Assembly (NCBI GenBank): GCA_017482685.1
Contig: JAFUMP010000025.1
Coordinates: forward strand, 1 to 48,380
Origin: a bacterium
GTDB taxonomy: Bacteria > Cyanobacteriota > Vampirovibrionia > Gastranaerophilales > Gastranaerophilaceae
Reading direction: 5' to 3'
DNA: 48,380 nt
The notes beneath the pieces were generated by a model, which ran no database searches, was not told where the DNA came from, and saw nothing but the letters and a program-made list of their open reading frames with translations. The number at the start of each line of letters is the position of its first letter. Position 1 is the stretch's first letter. A program made the translations under genes and the position numbers. Below, piece after piece: positions 1 to 10,355 of the stretch.

Positions 1-10
1 ACAGCTTCAA

Positions 11-134
11 AGCGACTGCTGTTTGACCGTAGGGAGTTCAGTCGCTCGGGTTGAGCGTTACTTTTGATTAGCGAACGGAAATAAAGCTCGGAGAGGTTTT
101 TTGCGGTACTTTTTTGCCGGAACAAAAAAGTACC
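11..134. repeat. GC-richer stretch with two inverted repeats, downstream of lepA
   Basis: Two perfect inverted repeats are visible. AGCGACTG (11-18) pairs with CAGTCGCT (39-46). GGTACTTTTTTG (105-116) pairs with CAAAAAAGTACC (123-134) around a 6-nt loop. The stretch is clearly richer in G+C than the surrounding DNA. The second hairpin lies where a leftward terminator for lepA would be, but it has no clean T-run in that direction. It may be a dispersed intergenic repeat or the end of a structured RNA that begins before the window. Confidence 0.45.
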
Positions 135-209
135 AATTAAATTTATTAAAATACCCATAATAAATATTATGTAAAATGTTAAAACATTTTTGGAAGAAGA
201 ATTTGTGTA

Positions 210-2009
210 CTATTCTTCTTCCAAGCTCAATACTGCCATGAATGCTTCTTGTGGAACTTCCACTCTACCGATAGCTTTCATACGTTTTTTACCTTTTTTC
301 TGTTTTTCTAAAAGCTTACGTTTACGAGAAATATCACCACCATAACATTTATCAAGCACGCTTTTTCTGAGCGCTTTAATATTTGTTCTGGCGATTACTC
401 TTCCGCCAATCGCAGCTTGAATAGGAACTTCAAACATCTGTCTTGGAATAATAGTTTTTAATTTTTCGGTCAATTTTTGTCCGATATAATAAGCATTGTC
501 TTCGTGACAAATAACAGAAAGTGCGTCTACTACCTCTCCAGCAAGCATTACATCAAGTTTAATAAGTTTAGAGCGTTTATAATCTTCAAATTCATAATCC
601 AAGCTTGCGTAGCCTTTTGTTCTTGATTTCAATTGGTCATAGAAGTCTGTAATAACTTCGCTTAAAGGAATATGATAAATCAAATCCACACGAACTTTAT
701 CAAGATAATTCATATTAATAAAGATACCACGCTTAGTTTGACATAAATCCATCAAAGTTCCTACGTATTCATTCGGAGTAATTAAAGAAACTCTTACATA
801 AGGCTCTTCAATATATTCTCTATACTGTGCTCCTGGAAGATTTGCAGGGTTATCGATTTCTACAACTTCTCCATTTGTTTTATGCACTTTATAAACAACC
901 GAAGGTGCTGTTGTTACGATTGATAAGTCATATTCACGTTCTAATCTTTCTTGAGCAATTTCCATGTGTAACATTCCCAAGAAACCACAACGGAAACCAA
1001 AGCCAAGCGCAGATGATGTTTCTGGCTCAAATGTAATTGAACTATCAGAAAGCTTTAATTTTTCTAATGCTTCTTTTAATTCATGATAATCTTCATTATC
1101 CACAGGATAAAGTCCTGAAAATACCATTGGCAAAGCTTCTTTATATCCAGGAAGAGGCTCATTAGATGGGTTTTCTACATTAGTAACCGTATCACCAACA
1201 AAGCGTGTAATTTCTTTAATCGAACCTGCAAAATATCCTACATCACCGCATACAAGTTCATTAACTTGAACCCTATTTGGAGTCAGATATCCAAGCTCCA
1301 CTATTTCGTATTCTTTGCCAGAAGCCATGAAGCGGACTTTATCACCAAGCTTCATTTTTCCATCCATAATCTTAAAGAAACAAAGAGTTCCTAAATATGG
1401 ATCATAAGCACTATCAAAGACTAACGCTCTAAGCGGTTTTTCAGTTGTATCAACTGGAGGTGGAACAAATTCAACAATCGCTTCTAAAACATCACCAATT
1501 CCCAAACCAGTTTTAGCGGAAACTGGAATTGCCATAGATGTATCAATGCCTAAAATTTCTTCAATTTCTGCTTTAACTCTTTCCACATCAGCTGAAGGCA
1601 AATCAATTTTATTGATTACTGGAATTATCTCTAAATTTTGCTCAATTGCCATATAAACATTCGCCAAAGTTTGAGCTTCTACACCTTGAGTAGCGTCAAC
1701 TATTAAAAGCGCACCTTCACAAGCTGCAAGAGAGCGAGATACTTCGTAAGAGAAATCAACGTGACCTGGAGTGTCAATAAGGTTGAAGATATAATCTTCA
1801 CCATTTTTCGCTTTATAATTCATTCTCGCTGCGTTTAATTTTATTGTGATACCACGTTCACGCTCGATATCCATAGTATCAAGTAACTGTGCTTGCATAT
1901 CCCTTTCAGCAATTGTCCCTGTTGCTTCTAGCAATCTATCTGCAAGAGTAGATTTCCCGTGGTCAATATGCGCTATTATACAAAAGTTTCTAACATTATT
2001 CCTGTGCAT
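210..2009 (-). CDS. lepA: Elongation factor 4 (LepA) GTPase
   Basis: 599 aa, the usual LepA length. LepA is a ribosome-associated translational GTPase that acts on stalled or mis-translocated ribosomes and in 30S maturation. The G1 motif AHIDHGKS lies near residue 13, the G3 motif DTPGHVDF near 80, and the G4 motif NKIDL near 135. The EF-G-like domains and the LepA-specific C-terminus ending in the basic [16 protein letters not shown] stretch follow. The ATG lies inside the last codons of the upstream AsmA-like gene (14-bp overlap), so the two are probably co-transcribed and translationally coupled. The Shine-Dalgarno is only a weak GGAAA. Identification is secure. Confidence 0.97.
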   Translation of the reverse strand: MHRNNVRNFCIIAHIDHGKSTLADRLLEATGTIAERDMQAQLLDTMDIERERGITIKLNAARMNYKAKNGEDYIFNLIDTPGHVDFSYEVSRSLAACEGALLIVDATQGVEAQTLANVYMAIEQNLEIIPVINKIDLPSADVERVKAEIEEILGIDTSMAIPVSAKTGLGIGDVLEAIVEFVPPPVDTTEKPLRALVFDSAYDPYLGTLCFFKIMDGKMKLGDKVRFMASGKEYEIVELGYLTPNRVQVNELVCGDVGYFAGSIKEITRFVGDTVTNVENPSNEPLPGYKEALPMVFSGLYPVDNEDYHELKEALEKLKLSDSSITFEPETSSALGFGFRCGFLGMLHMEIAQERLEREYDLSIVTTAPSVVYKVHKTNGEVVEIDNPANLPGAQYREYIEEPYVRVSLITPNEYVGTLMDLCQTKRGIFINMNYLDKVRVDLIYHIPLSEVITDFYDQLKSRTKGYASLDYEFEDYKRSKLIKLDVMLAGEVVDALSVICHEDNAYYIGQKLTEKLKTIIPRQMFEVPIQAAIGGRVIARTNIKALRKSVLDKCYGGDISRKRKLLEKQKKGKKRMKAIGRVEVPQEAFMAVLSLEEE

Positions 2010-5000
2010 TATTTTCTGTTTCCATTTCTATATTTGTGTCAATTATTTCGGCTTCCGATCTTAATTCCGGTGCAACTTTTTCTATTTTATCATCTTTTTC
2101 AAAAATTTGTTTAATTTTATATTTTAAAGATTTTTTATAAGCTTCATCTTCTTTTATTAACTCTTCAATAGTTGTTGCTGTACTATCTTCTAGTTGTTCA
2201 GGAAGTGAGTTGACATAATCAATAGCATTTTGGTATTCTGTTTGACCAGCTAGCCACTTAAATGATTTTACTAAAGTTAAAGGTTTTGCAACATCACCTC
2301 TTACTACGATTTGGAATTTAGTTGCAGCATTATCAACATAAGAATTTGCAAAGCTCGGTAATGATTCTAATTCTTCTTCTGGAACCATTTCACAGAAAAT
2401 TGAAAACGCTTTTGCTGTTACAATATTTAAACTTGCCGCATTACTTAATAAATTCGCTGGATTAATCGCACCTAAAGGCCCAAGAAGGTTTGAAACAAGA
2501 GAAGCCATTCTTGCACGAACTTTCATATCAGCGTAATTTCTCAATAAATCAAAATCCCCAAATATATGTAAGCTCAAAATATCGCCTAATGAAGTTATTG
2601 GCTCAATATGACAAATTCCGTCATCAAAAGTTAGGCTTCCATTTAATTCAGAAAAATGAGTAGTATCAATTGTCAAAAGTCCGCTAATTATTCCACCAAG
2701 AGCTGTTTGGAAAAATTGTGATTCTCTAATATTTTCAGCTAAAATCAAGTTTTCTAATTTAGCAAATGGCCCAAATTGTCCGTCTTTTACTGCAAAATTA
2801 ACATTACCTTTTAGACTTCTCATTTGCTCTTCTAAAGTAGCACCGCTTAAAGTAATATCAGCAGTGAAATCAGCCGTTCCGCTTAGAGTATCTTTCATTC
2901 CGCAAGCGTTACGCATTGCTTTATCGACATCAACGTTTTTACCTTTTACATCAATATCCATAAACATTGTAAGAAGATTTACTGCAATATTTCCAGTAAC
3001 ATTACCGTTAAAAGCATTAGTTCTTAAATTATGCAAACGGAAAATATTATTTCTCATTGAAATTCTTGAAACTGTGTTTCTTAAATCAATGTTTCCTGTA
3101 ATAATTCTTGCAAAATCAATTCTTCCGTTATGGATAACTACAGGAATATCAGCAGGAGCTGATGTTTTCGCTGGAGCTTGATTGTTAGCTGGCATGTACT
3201 TCATCGCTCTTTCAGCAACCATAAGAACTCTATCTAAATTAAAGTATCTTGAAGAAACATTTGTATTCAAAATATTAAACACTGAAGATGGTAATAAGCT
3301 GAATGTTGTTTTGTTTTGAATATCAGACCCGTTCAAGATTAAATCTTCAACAACAATATCTGCTTCATGACCCCTAAATCTTAAATCTAATTTTCTCAAA
3401 TCAGTTATTAATTCTGGAATAGAAAGGTTTTTAATCTCAAATCCGCCACGCATTCTTGGAGAAGAAGTTTCTCCAAAAATATAAGCTTTTCCATCAAGCT
3501 GGTAGCTTGAATCAGGAAATGCGTAGATTTTTCCATGCATAGTTTTTGGAATCATAATTTTTATTAAATTAATTCTATTGCCTTCAATTGTTCCATCAAC
3601 ATCAGAAATAGCATCATAAGTAATAATTTCCTTACCTTTTTCATCAACGGTTACATTTCTGATGCTAAGACCTGTGTTTTTAATCTTAATTCTATTAGCT
3701 TTAAAATCAACCACCGCTTGAAGTGCAGTATCTTTATCTTTTAATTCATCATAATCAACTGGCGTAATAAAATTATATCTATCAGCTAAAGCTTGAGCAA
3801 AAAGAGTTTGTTTTTTGCCATCACCATCAAAAGATAATTTTACAGGGATTGAGCCCGCTGAATGTATAAACGGTTTAAATTCTTTTCCAATCAATTTAAC
3901 TAAATCATCAGTCGCAACATTACCTTTTGCATTAAAAGTAATTGATTTTAGTTTTTCAAAATCAAGAACTTCTCCTGAATAAGTAATAGTAGATTTATCA
4001 TTAAAGTTTATTTTGTTTTCTTTAATAATTATATTTTTATTTCCGATTTCAAGTTCAAAAAGCGGAGCTGAAATTAAAGATTTTGTCTTAGGTAAATTCA
4101 ATGCAAAATTTTCATTTTTTAAATTACCCTTTATTTCTTTAGAATTAACATAAAATTCACCAAAGAAAGCTTTGTCTTGAACACTAAAATTACCTGCTTT
4201 ATCTCCGATATTTAAATTATCAAGTCCAACAATTGCTGTTGCAACGGCATTTTTTAGTTTGCCGTTTAAGCCGAGATTAAGTGTTGCATCACCAGATTTA
4301 AAGTTATAAGCATTTCTAGCTTGTTTTGGTGCAAAAGCATTGAATAAAACAGGTAATGGAACTTTATTAGCATCTATATGAATATCGGCTACAGATTTCT
4401 CATCAATCTTACCATTAATATCTACCTTTGATTCGTTTACAAATAAGCTTGAATCTTTTATATCCAAAACATTATTATCTAAAATCAAATTAATATTTGC
4501 ATCAGTAAGAACTTTTCCAATCCCTCTTACGTTCAATCCACCGTTTTTAATAATCACAGAACCTTTTGAGCGGAGTTTTTTGAAGTTAGTTTTAATATTA
4601 CAATCGGCTGTAAGTCCACCTGTGGCAGTTATTCTATCTAATTCATTATAAATAGATAACGAATCTAAGAATGCTTTACCTAAAATCAACATATCGTTAA
4701 ATTTGATTTCAGCTGTTTTAATTGCCATATCCATTTTTGGATGACTTGTATAATTTAATTTCCCTAAAAGTGTTATATTTTGGTCTTTTGCGGGGTAAAT
4801 GTTTGTGTCTAGTTCGATAGTTTTACCGAAAGTTTTTGCTCTTAAATATGATTCTGGCAAAACTAAATGAGAAACTTTCATTGTAATATTTTCAACATTA
4901 AAGTAGCCGTAAGAATTCAAATCTTTATTAACACGTAATTTTGTATCTAAATTAGCTTTCAAATCATATTTGCGATACATTTCAACAGGATTAATGAAAG

Positions 5001-5745
5001 GAATATCAATTCTTTCAGCAGGGTCGTCTTCTTTATCCAAAGCCGGAGCAGGAGGTGGAAGGAATGTATTAATATTTACATTTGCAGTAACATTTTTGTT
5101 TTCATCACTAAATAATTCTGCGTTAGTTCTTAGCTTAGCTCTTTTTCCATTGAAATATCCTGCAACAAGCTCTTCACCTGTAAGTTTTAAATAATGATTT
5201 GATTTTAAATCATTAACTAAAACTTTATAACTATTCAGTTTGACATTTGGAACTTTAATTCTTATCCACGCTGGATTAAACCAAGATTTTTCTTCAGTTG
5301 TTTGACCTTGCTGTTCAAGTTTTTGTTCTTTTCCTTTGTTTAAAATATCTTCTACAAGTTGCATAACCTTGAATTGCTCGTCTGCAATTTCAAGATTTAC
5401 AAAAGGCTTATCAATTTCTAGACAAGAAATTTTTGCAGTTAATACAAATAAACTTGGTAGAGCTAGTCGAGTTTTAAAGCTATCAGCAGAAAATAAAACG
5501 GATTCGTCTGGAAGTCTAACAATTATATTATCAGCTTTAACTCCAGCTCCTAAAAGGGGTGTTGTAATAATCTTTGCATTTTCAAAATCAATTGAAAGAT
5601 TTGCTTGTTCTTTTGCTATTTTTTGGATTTCTGGCTTAAATTTATTAATGTCTATAGCATTTGGCAAGACAAATAAAAAGCTTAAATAAGTCAAAACAGC
5701 AACGCCTAAAGCGCTAAATCCAAAAATTTTCCAATTTTTATTCAT
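1996..5745 (-). CDS. Large AsmA-like (AsmA/TamB superfamily) envelope protein
   Basis: 1249 aa. A short N-terminal cytoplasmic stretch and one transmembrane helix (about residues 8-29) are followed by a long, repetitive beta-rich periplasmic region. That layout is typical of AsmA-family proteins, which bridge the envelope and are linked to lipid transport and outer-membrane homeostasis in diderms. The C-terminal third holds the AsmA-like core with [18 protein letters not shown] and [10 protein letters not shown], and both segments have counterparts in the 23247-26387 protein. I chose the ATG at 5745 because GGGG lies 9 nt upstream. An in-frame GTG at 5751 is too close to it. Overlaps lepA by 14 bp. 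The exact subfamily and cargo are not visible. Confidence 0.85.
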   Translation of the reverse strand: MNKNWKIFGFSALGVAVLTYLSFLFVLPNAIDINKFKPEIQKIAKEQANLSIDFENAKIITTPLLGAGVKADNIIVRLPDESVLFSADSFKTRLALPSLFVLTAKISCLEIDKPFVNLEIADEQFKVMQLVEDILNKGKEQKLEQQGQTTEEKSWFNPAWIRIKVPNVKLNSYKVLVNDLKSNHYLKLTGEELVAGYFNGKRAKLRTNAELFSDENKNVTANVNINTFLPPPAPALDKEDDPAERIDIPFINPVEMYRKYDLKANLDTKLRVNKDLNSYGYFNVENITMKVSHLVLPESYLRAKTFGKTIELDTNIYPAKDQNITLLGKLNYTSHPKMDMAIKTAEIKFNDMLILGKAFLDSLSIYNELDRITATGGLTADCNIKTNFKKLRSKGSVIIKNGGLNVRGIGKVLTDANINLILDNNVLDIKDSSLFVNESKVDINGKIDEKSVADIHIDANKVPLPVLFNAFAPKQARNAYNFKSGDATLNLGLNGKLKNAVATAIVGLDNLNIGDKAGNFSVQDKAFFGEFYVNSKEIKGNLKNENFALNLPKTKSLISAPLFELEIGNKNIIIKENKINFNDKSTITYSGEVLDFEKLKSITFNAKGNVATDDLVKLIGKEFKPFIHSAGSIPVKLSFDGDGKKQTLFAQALADRYNFITPVDYDELKDKDTALQAVVDFKANRIKIKNTGLSIRNVTVDEKGKEIITYDAISDVDGTIEGNRINLIKIMIPKTMHGKIYAFPDSSYQLDGKAYIFGETSSPRMRGGFEIKNLSIPELITDLRKLDLRFRGHEADIVVEDLILNGSDIQNKTTFSLLPSSVFNILNTNVSSRYFNLDRVLMVAERAMKYMPANNQAPAKTSAPADIPVVIHNGRIDFARIITGNIDLRNTVSRISMRNNIFRLHNLRTNAFNGNVTGNIAVNLLTMFMDIDVKGKNVDVDKAMRNACGMKDTLSGTADFTADITLSGATLEEQMRSLKGNVNFAVKDGQFGPFAKLENLILAENIRESQFFQTALGGIISGLLTIDTTHFSELNGSLTFDDGICHIEPITSLGDILSLHIFGDFDLLRNYADMKVRARMASLVSNLLGPLGAINPANLLSNAASLNIVTAKAFSIFCEMVPEEELESLPSFANSYVDNAATKFQIVVRGDVAKPLTLVKSFKWLAGQTEYQNAIDYVNSLPEQLEDSTATTIEELIKEDEAYKKSLKYKIKQIFEKDDKIEKVAPELRSEAEIIDTNIEMETENNAQE

Positions 5746-5857
5746 ATACACAGTCCCCTTTTTAAGAATATTTTATCACAAAAAATCATGCCAAAATTAT
5801 TAAAATTGTTACATTTACGCCTTTTTGTAACAATTTTTAATAAACTTGACATGTTTT

Positions 5858-5866
5858 TGTTATAAT
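5858..5866 (+). promoter_or_regulatory. Extended -10 promoter for the AGCS symporter gene
   Basis: TGTTATAAT is a perfect extended -10 element about 60 bp before the ATG at 5928. A TTGACA at 5846-5851 is only 9 bp from the -10, too close to act as its -35, so recognition probably relies on the TG extension. Confidence 0.55.
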
Positions 5867-5927
5867 AGGAAAACGATGTCGAAATATATTAATTTATTAA
5901 GATAAGATGAGTAAAGGAAAAGAGACT

Positions 5928-7433
5928 ATGAAGAAATTTTTATGGATGTTACTAGCTATGTTTATGAGCTTGCAATCAGCTATGGCAATGAATGTAGATG
6001 CATTTATTGACAAAAATATTGCACCATATACGGATGCAGTCGCCAACATGATTTTCTTTCCAGTCTCCATTTGTGGTTCAAAAGTTCCTGTAATTATTTT
6101 ATGGATTCTTGCAGCAGGGTTTTTCTTTACTATATATTTTAAAGGTATTGCATTTTGGGGACTAAAACACTCTATTGATAACCTTGTTAAAAAACCAGAA
6201 GGTAATGCAGAGGGTAGTGGTGATGTGTCATCATTCCAAGCTTTGGCTACTGCTCTTTCTGGAACAATTGGTATTGGAAGTATTGCAGGTGTTGCGCTTT
6301 CAATTTCATTAGGTGGGCCAGGTGCAGCTTTTTGGATTTTTGCAGGTGCAATTTTAGGCATGTCTATTAAGTTTATTGAAGCAGCTTTAGCTGTTAAATA
6401 TAGGAGATTTAATCTAGATGGTTCTGTATCTGGTGGGCCAATGCATTATATTGCACATGGTCTTACTAGAAGAAAAATGCGTTGGTTAGGTCAACCTTTA
6501 TCAGTATTGTTTGCAATTCTTTGTATTGGTGGCGGTATTACTGGTGGTAATATGATTCAAATAAACCAAACAGCTCACCAAATTATATTTATTACAGGTG
6601 GTGAAAACAGTATTTTTCATGGATACGCTTGGGTACTTGGATTAATCGCAGCTATTTTAATTGGTTTAGTTGTGATGGGTGGAATTAAGGGTATAGCAAA
6701 AGTTACAACTATTCTTACTCCTACAATGTGTGCATTGTATATCATTTCTGGTTTAATTGTTATTGGTGCAAATTTTGCAAATATTCCAAGTGCTTTGGCT
6801 TTAATAATGAAAGAAGCTTTTCATCCAACAGCTGTTGCAGGTGGTTTCTTTGGAATAGTGATTATTGGGCTAAGACGTTCTGTTCAATCAAATGAGGCTG
6901 GTACTGGTGCTGCTGCGATTGTTTATGCTGCTGCTCAAACAAAAGAACATATTTCACAAGGTTTCGTGGCTTTGCTTGAAACTTTCTTGACCGGTGTTCT
7001 TTGTTTATTTACCTCTTTTGCTATTGTATTTTCTGGTGTATTAGAAAATCAAACAATTGGACAAATTACAGGTATTGAACTTGCTTCAAATGCTTTCCAA
7101 TCAGTACTTTCATTTTTCCCAATTATTCTTTCAATAATTGCAGTATTGTTTGCAATGTCTACTTTAATTAGTTGGGCATACTATGGACAAAAAGCTTGGA
7201 CATTCTTGTTAGGTGAAGGTAAAAAACGTGTTCTTGCATTCAATTTAATCTATTGTTTATTTATTATTATCGGTTCTGCAATGAACGTAAGTTCTATTTT
7301 AAATATTACTGACGCAATGATGCTTGCGATGTGCGTTCCAAATATTATAGTTTTATATATTTTAGCTCCTGAAATTAAAAAGGATTTGCGTGAATATTTG
7401 AAAAAGTATAATATGAATTTTATTAAATTTTAA
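5928..7433 (+). CDS. Alanine/glycine:cation symporter (AGCS family, AlsT-like)
   Basis: 501 aa polytopic inner-membrane protein. Family signatures are FQALATALSGTIGIGSIAGV (near residue 100), GGPGAAFWIFAG and SGGPMHYI, followed by the usual row of transmembrane helices. AGCS proteins import small neutral amino acids with Na+ or H+. The start at 5928 is preferred over an in-frame ATG at 5907. It has AGGA about 10 nt upstream and yields a clean signal-like N-terminus (MKKFLWMLLAMFMSLQSAMA). The family's usual VGTGNIAG segment reads IGIGSIAG here, so substrate range may differ. Transcribed alone, with its own extended -10 promoter and a strong terminator. Confidence 0.9.
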   Translation: MKKFLWMLLAMFMSLQSAMAMNVDAFIDKNIAPYTDAVANMIFFPVSICGSKVPVIILWILAAGFFFTIYFKGIAFWGLKHSIDNLVKKPEGNAEGSGDVSSFQALATALSGTIGIGSIAGVALSISLGGPGAAFWIFAGAILGMSIKFIEAALAVKYRRFNLDGSVSGGPMHYIAHGLTRRKMRWLGQPLSVLFAILCIGGGITGGNMIQINQTAHQIIFITGGENSIFHGYAWVLGLIAAILIGLVVMGGIKGIAKVTTILTPTMCALYIISGLIVIGANFANIPSALALIMKEAFHPTAVAGGFFGIVIIGLRRSVQSNEAGTGAAAIVYAAAQTKEHISQGFVALLETFLTGVLCLFTSFAIVFSGVLENQTIGQITGIELASNAFQSVLSFFPIILSIIAVLFAMSTLISWAYYGQKAWTFLLGEGKKRVLAFNLIYCLFIIIGSAMNVSSILNITDAMMLAMCVPNIIVLYILAPEIKKDLREYLKKYNMNFIKF

Positions 7434-7437
7434 ATTA

Positions 7438-7470
7438 AAAAGCTCCCAAAAAGGGGGCTTTTAATTTTTA
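7438..7470. terminator. Bidirectional terminator between the symporter gene and the 144-aa gene
   Basis: AAAAGCTCCC (7438-7447), loop AAAAA, then GGGGGCTTTT (7453-7462), with T-rich sequence on both sides. It sits between two converging genes. Confidence 0.8.
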
Positions 7471-7478
7471 TATTGAAG

Positions 7479-7913
7479 CTAATAAGCTTTTATCAAAAAA
7501 ACTTTAATATCATTATCTAAACGCTCTATTCGTTTTAAATAACGATAGTCTGTTAAGCTTGTTAAAATTAATGCAATGGCTGGTTTTTTACCAGTTAATT
7601 TAGAGTAATAAAGAGATTGGCCAACAGCTTCAGCCCATTTCTTAGCAAAATCAAATTCTATTGCATAATCTTTTGCAAGACAATCAACACGTGTCGTATC
7701 CCATAATATTGCTTCTTTTCTTCCAAAATCCGAAGTACACCATTGGTTGACATAGTATGATTCTATTTGGTTTGGCATCATAGTTTGTTCTTCATACCAT
7801 TTTTGAGGTACATAATTTAAGCCGTAATAGTATATTCCACTAGCCATCATTAAGAATGTTATTAAAAAACTAATTATTTTTTTATTCGGATTTGTCTTTT
7901 TCTTTCTTCCCAT
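7479..7913 (-). CDS. Membrane-anchored protein with a possible PD-(D/E)XK nuclease-like domain
   Basis: 144 aa. A basic start (GRKKKTNPNKK) is followed by one hydrophobic segment (about residues 13-32) and a compact domain with RVDCLAKDYAIEFDFAKKW and GQSLYYSKLTGKKPAIALI. The D...E-x-D...K spacing and the later GQSLYY resemble PD-(D/E)XK-fold proteins that I recall with a very similar pattern. The fold call is inference, and the membrane anchor would be unusual for a nuclease. There is no Shine-Dalgarno. On the minus strand TATAAT (7926-7921) lies exactly 7 nt before the ATG with TTTACT 17 nt further up, so the mRNA is probably leaderless. Confidence 0.6.
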   Translation of the reverse strand: MGRKKKTNPNKKIISFLITFLMMASGIYYYGLNYVPQKWYEEQTMMPNQIESYYVNQWCTSDFGRKEAILWDTTRVDCLAKDYAIEFDFAKKWAEAVGQSLYYSKLTGKKPAIALILTSLTDYRYLKRIERLDNDIKVFLIKAY

Positions 7914-7949
7914 AGTTTTGATTATATAAAAATAAATTAGCTTAGTAAA
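7914..7949 (-). promoter_or_regulatory. Promoter placing the start site at the ATG (leaderless)
   Basis: On the minus strand: TTTACT (7949-7944), 17-bp spacer, TATAAT (7926-7921), 7 nt, then ATG at 7913. Transcription would start at or next to the start codon. Confidence 0.6.
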
Positions 7950-8044
7950 TATTAATTTATATATTTTTGTTAAAAAAAGTATTAGGGTAATTTTCTATTT
8001 TGTTTCTTTATAATATAATCTTATAGGAGAGAATTTAACTAGTC

Positions 8045-9352
8045 ATGAAAACAATAAACAGTCAACAAGAGGAATATAGAGCTTTTTTAAAAAATATTCG
8101 TGAAGAAAGAGAAGAATCTTCTGGGTTAATTAAGCTTTTTATTACAATGGTAATGGCGCTTTTATGTGCGGTTATTGTGTGTGTAATTCTTGTTGAAAAC
8201 AATTTGATATTTAAAACATCAACAATATCAGATGAAGACACTGTTGGTATTTTTAAATCAACAAAGTCAGAAAGAAAATCTTTTGAAGTTCCATTTTCTC
8301 CTCGTAAACAAAATATTTTAATTTTAGGTATTGATTCGAACGGTCAAGGTACTGATATGTGGGCAGGGACTCGTTCTGATACTATTTTTATTGTGAATAT
8401 TGATCCTAAGACTCATTCTATAAAAGCTATTTCAATTCCACGAGATAGCAAAGTTTATTTGCCAGATAACAAAGGGGTGCAAAAAATAAATTCAGCTCAC
8501 GCTCTTGGTGGGGTCAATCTTGTTAAAAAGACTTTAAAAGAAACTTTTGGGATAAGAATTGATAAATATATCTTAATTCATGATGAAGCTGTAGAAAAGG
8601 TTGTTGATGCTTTAGGTGGTATACCAATTTATGTAGAAAAAAGAATGTTATATCATGATTATGCTGGAAAGCTTCATATTGATTTACAGAAGGGCAATAC
8701 TGTTTTAAATGGGAAACAGGCCGTTGGGTATTTAAGATATAGAAAAGACGGGTTGGGTGATATTGGTAGAACTCATCGTCAACAATGGTTTATGAAGAGT
8801 TTATTTGAAAGATTGCATTCACCACAAACTATTGCTAGAATACCAGAGGTTTTGAATATTGCTAACACTTATGTAAAAACAGATATGAGTTTCTATGAGC
8901 TTTCTCAATATGCTACTCTTGCTAGAAGTATTGATAGAAATAAAATTGAGATAGCAACTTTACCTGGTGCTCCAAATCAAAGAGGACATATAAGTTATTG
9001 GATTCTTGATCCAATTAAGACTCAAGAAGTAATAAATAGAATGATTTATAGAGAAAAACCAGCGTTGGACGGTATGAAGTTTAAAGGTGGGATAATGTAT
9101 TCTCCTAAACGTGAAGCTGATGCGGAAATGTTAAAACTAAAGCTTAATGAGTTAGGTTTTGAAGTTAATATGCTTAAAATTACTCATTTATCACATACAA
9201 GATTTGTTGCAAATAAAAATGAAGTCACAATAGAATTTTATAATTGGTTGCAGAAAAAAATGACTGAATTACAAGATATGCAGTTTATTTATGAGCCAAC
9301 TGAAATGTTTTCTGTGGGTAGTGATTTTACAATAGTATTAGCTGAACAATAA
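8045..9352 (+). CDS. LytR-CpsA-Psr (LCP) family protein with LytR C-terminal domain
   Basis: 435 aa. The cytoplasmic N-terminus is followed by one transmembrane helix (about residues 28-50) and an extracytoplasmic LCP domain: ILILGIDSNG near 95, GTRSDTIFIVNID, ISIPRDSKVYLP, INSAHALGG, VDALGGIPIYV and LRYRKD. The arginines and aspartates that bind the polyprenyl-pyrophosphate substrate are retained. A LytR_C-like domain occupies roughly residues 340-430. LCP enzymes transfer glycopolymers from lipid carriers to peptidoglycan or protein, so this is likely a cell-surface glycan ligase. AGGAG lies about 15 nt upstream, a rather long spacing. Followed 33 bp later by the nitroreductase gene. Confidence 0.9.
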   Translation: MKTINSQQEEYRAFLKNIREEREESSGLIKLFITMVMALLCAVIVCVILVENNLIFKTSTISDEDTVGIFKSTKSERKSFEVPFSPRKQNILILGIDSNGQGTDMWAGTRSDTIFIVNIDPKTHSIKAISIPRDSKVYLPDNKGVQKINSAHALGGVNLVKKTLKETFGIRIDKYILIHDEAVEKVVDALGGIPIYVEKRMLYHDYAGKLHIDLQKGNTVLNGKQAVGYLRYRKDGLGDIGRTHRQQWFMKSLFERLHSPQTIARIPEVLNIANTYVKTDMSFYELSQYATLARSIDRNKIEIATLPGAPNQRGHISYWILDPIKTQEVINRMIYREKPALDGMKFKGGIMYSPKREADAEMLKLKLNELGFEVNMLKITHLSHTRFVANKNEVTIEFYNWLQKKMTELQDMQFIYEPTEMFSVGSDFTIVLAEQ

Positions 9353-9385
9353 AGATTAATGAAAATAAAATTAAGGAGTTTAGTG

Positions 9386-9994
9386 ATGAATTTATTAGAA
9401 TTAATTTCAACAAGAAAAAGTGTTAGAAAATATTTGGATAAACATATTCCTGATGAAGATTTGAGAAAAATTTTAGAAGCAGGTAGATTAGCGCCTTCTT
9501 GGATGAATGTTCAATCTTGGAAATTTATTTTAGTAAAATCACAAGAGAATAAAGATTTATTATCAGAACTTTCTATTGGTCAGCAACAAGTTAAGAATGC
9601 TGATGCGTTAATAGTTTGTGTAGCAGATACAAACGCTTGGGAAGAAGCTAAAATTACACATATTAAAAATCCAGCACTAAATCCAGCATTGCAATGTGAT
9701 AACGGGATTTTAATAAGAACTATGGAGCAAGTTATTTATCCTATTTCTTATATGATGTTGATGGCAGAGTCTTTAGGGGTTAGTTCTTGTATTATTGGTG
9801 CAATGGGGAACGAAGTTACTCAAATTCAACCAGAAATTTATGAAAAGACTAAAAAAGTTTTGAATTTAGCTGATGGTCAAATTTTATCTACAATAATATC
9901 ATTAGGCTACGATGCTAACCCAACAGAAACAGTTAAGCAAAGAAAAGCTTTTGATGACGTTGTATCGTTAGAAAAAATTGGTAACAATTTTTAA
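9386..9994 (+). CDS. Nitroreductase family protein (FMN-dependent oxidoreductase)
   Basis: 202 aa. The N-terminal TRKSVRKYLDKHIPDEDL and GRLAPSWMNVQSWKF are the FMN-contacting signature of the nitroreductase fold, and the C-terminal LSTIISLGYDANP is also typical. These cytosolic flavoproteins reduce nitro compounds, quinones or flavins with NAD(P)H, and the physiological substrate cannot be told. The ATG at 9386 has AAGGAG 7 nt upstream. An earlier in-frame ATG at 9359 lacks a ribosome site and is rejected. Probably read with the LCP gene. It ends 1 bp before the converging small Cys-rich gene. Confidence 0.9.
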   Translation: MNLLELISTRKSVRKYLDKHIPDEDLRKILEAGRLAPSWMNVQSWKFILVKSQENKDLLSELSIGQQQVKNADALIVCVADTNAWEEAKITHIKNPALNPALQCDNGILIRTMEQVIYPISYMMLMAESLGVSSCIIGAMGNEVTQIQPEIYEKTKKVLNLADGQILSTIISLGYDANPTETVKQRKAFDDVVSLEKIGNNF

Positions 9995-9995
9995 T

Positions 9996-10193
9996 TTATT
10001 TAGGAAGCCCTGCTGTTATTTTTAGGATTTCTACAATCTTTGGCATTTGACATTCGAATGAATAATGACCTTTCATTATAGAGCATTCTGCACAATTGCC
10101 GTTAAGCTTGTAGCATTCTAAAGCTTGTTCTGTCCAATTTTTTGTTATCGAATCCGATATTGGTATTGTTGGTTGTTGAACTGTATTTAACAT
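9996..10193 (-). CDS. Small four-cysteine protein, possible metal binder
   Basis: 65 aa, function unknown. Four cysteines (C27, C34, C37, C48) in a C-x6-C-x2-C-x10-C pattern suggest a Zn or Fe-S site. The segment ECYKLNGNCAECSIMKG is the core, followed by an amphipathic helix. GGGG lies about 7 nt before the ATG. It converges with the nitroreductase gene with a 1-bp gap and no terminator between them. No signal peptide or membrane segment. I do not recognise the family. Confidence 0.6.
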   Translation of the reverse strand: MLNTVQQPTIPISDSITKNWTEQALECYKLNGNCAECSIMKGHYSFECQMPKIVEILKITAGLPK

Positions 10194-10355
10194 TTTATAT
10201 CCCCAAATTTATAACTCTCCTACCAATATCATATAACTTTTTAAAAATCTAACATCATATAAATATATGAGATTTTTATTTTTTATTTAATATAATTTGA
10301 CACTTGCTGAAATCATTTGTCTATGTAATAATGGCTACACAAAAGGAGAGTTTAT

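Noticed and set aside
5846..5866. TTGACA followed by TATAAT taken as a consensus promoter
   Set aside because: The spacer is only 9 bp, so the two boxes cannot serve the same polymerase. The extended TG next to the -10 explains it better.
5897..6361. Long minus-strand open frame opposite the AGCS symporter
   Set aside because: Low-complexity, proline-rich composition and full overlap with a strongly conserved gene. It is a shadow of that gene.
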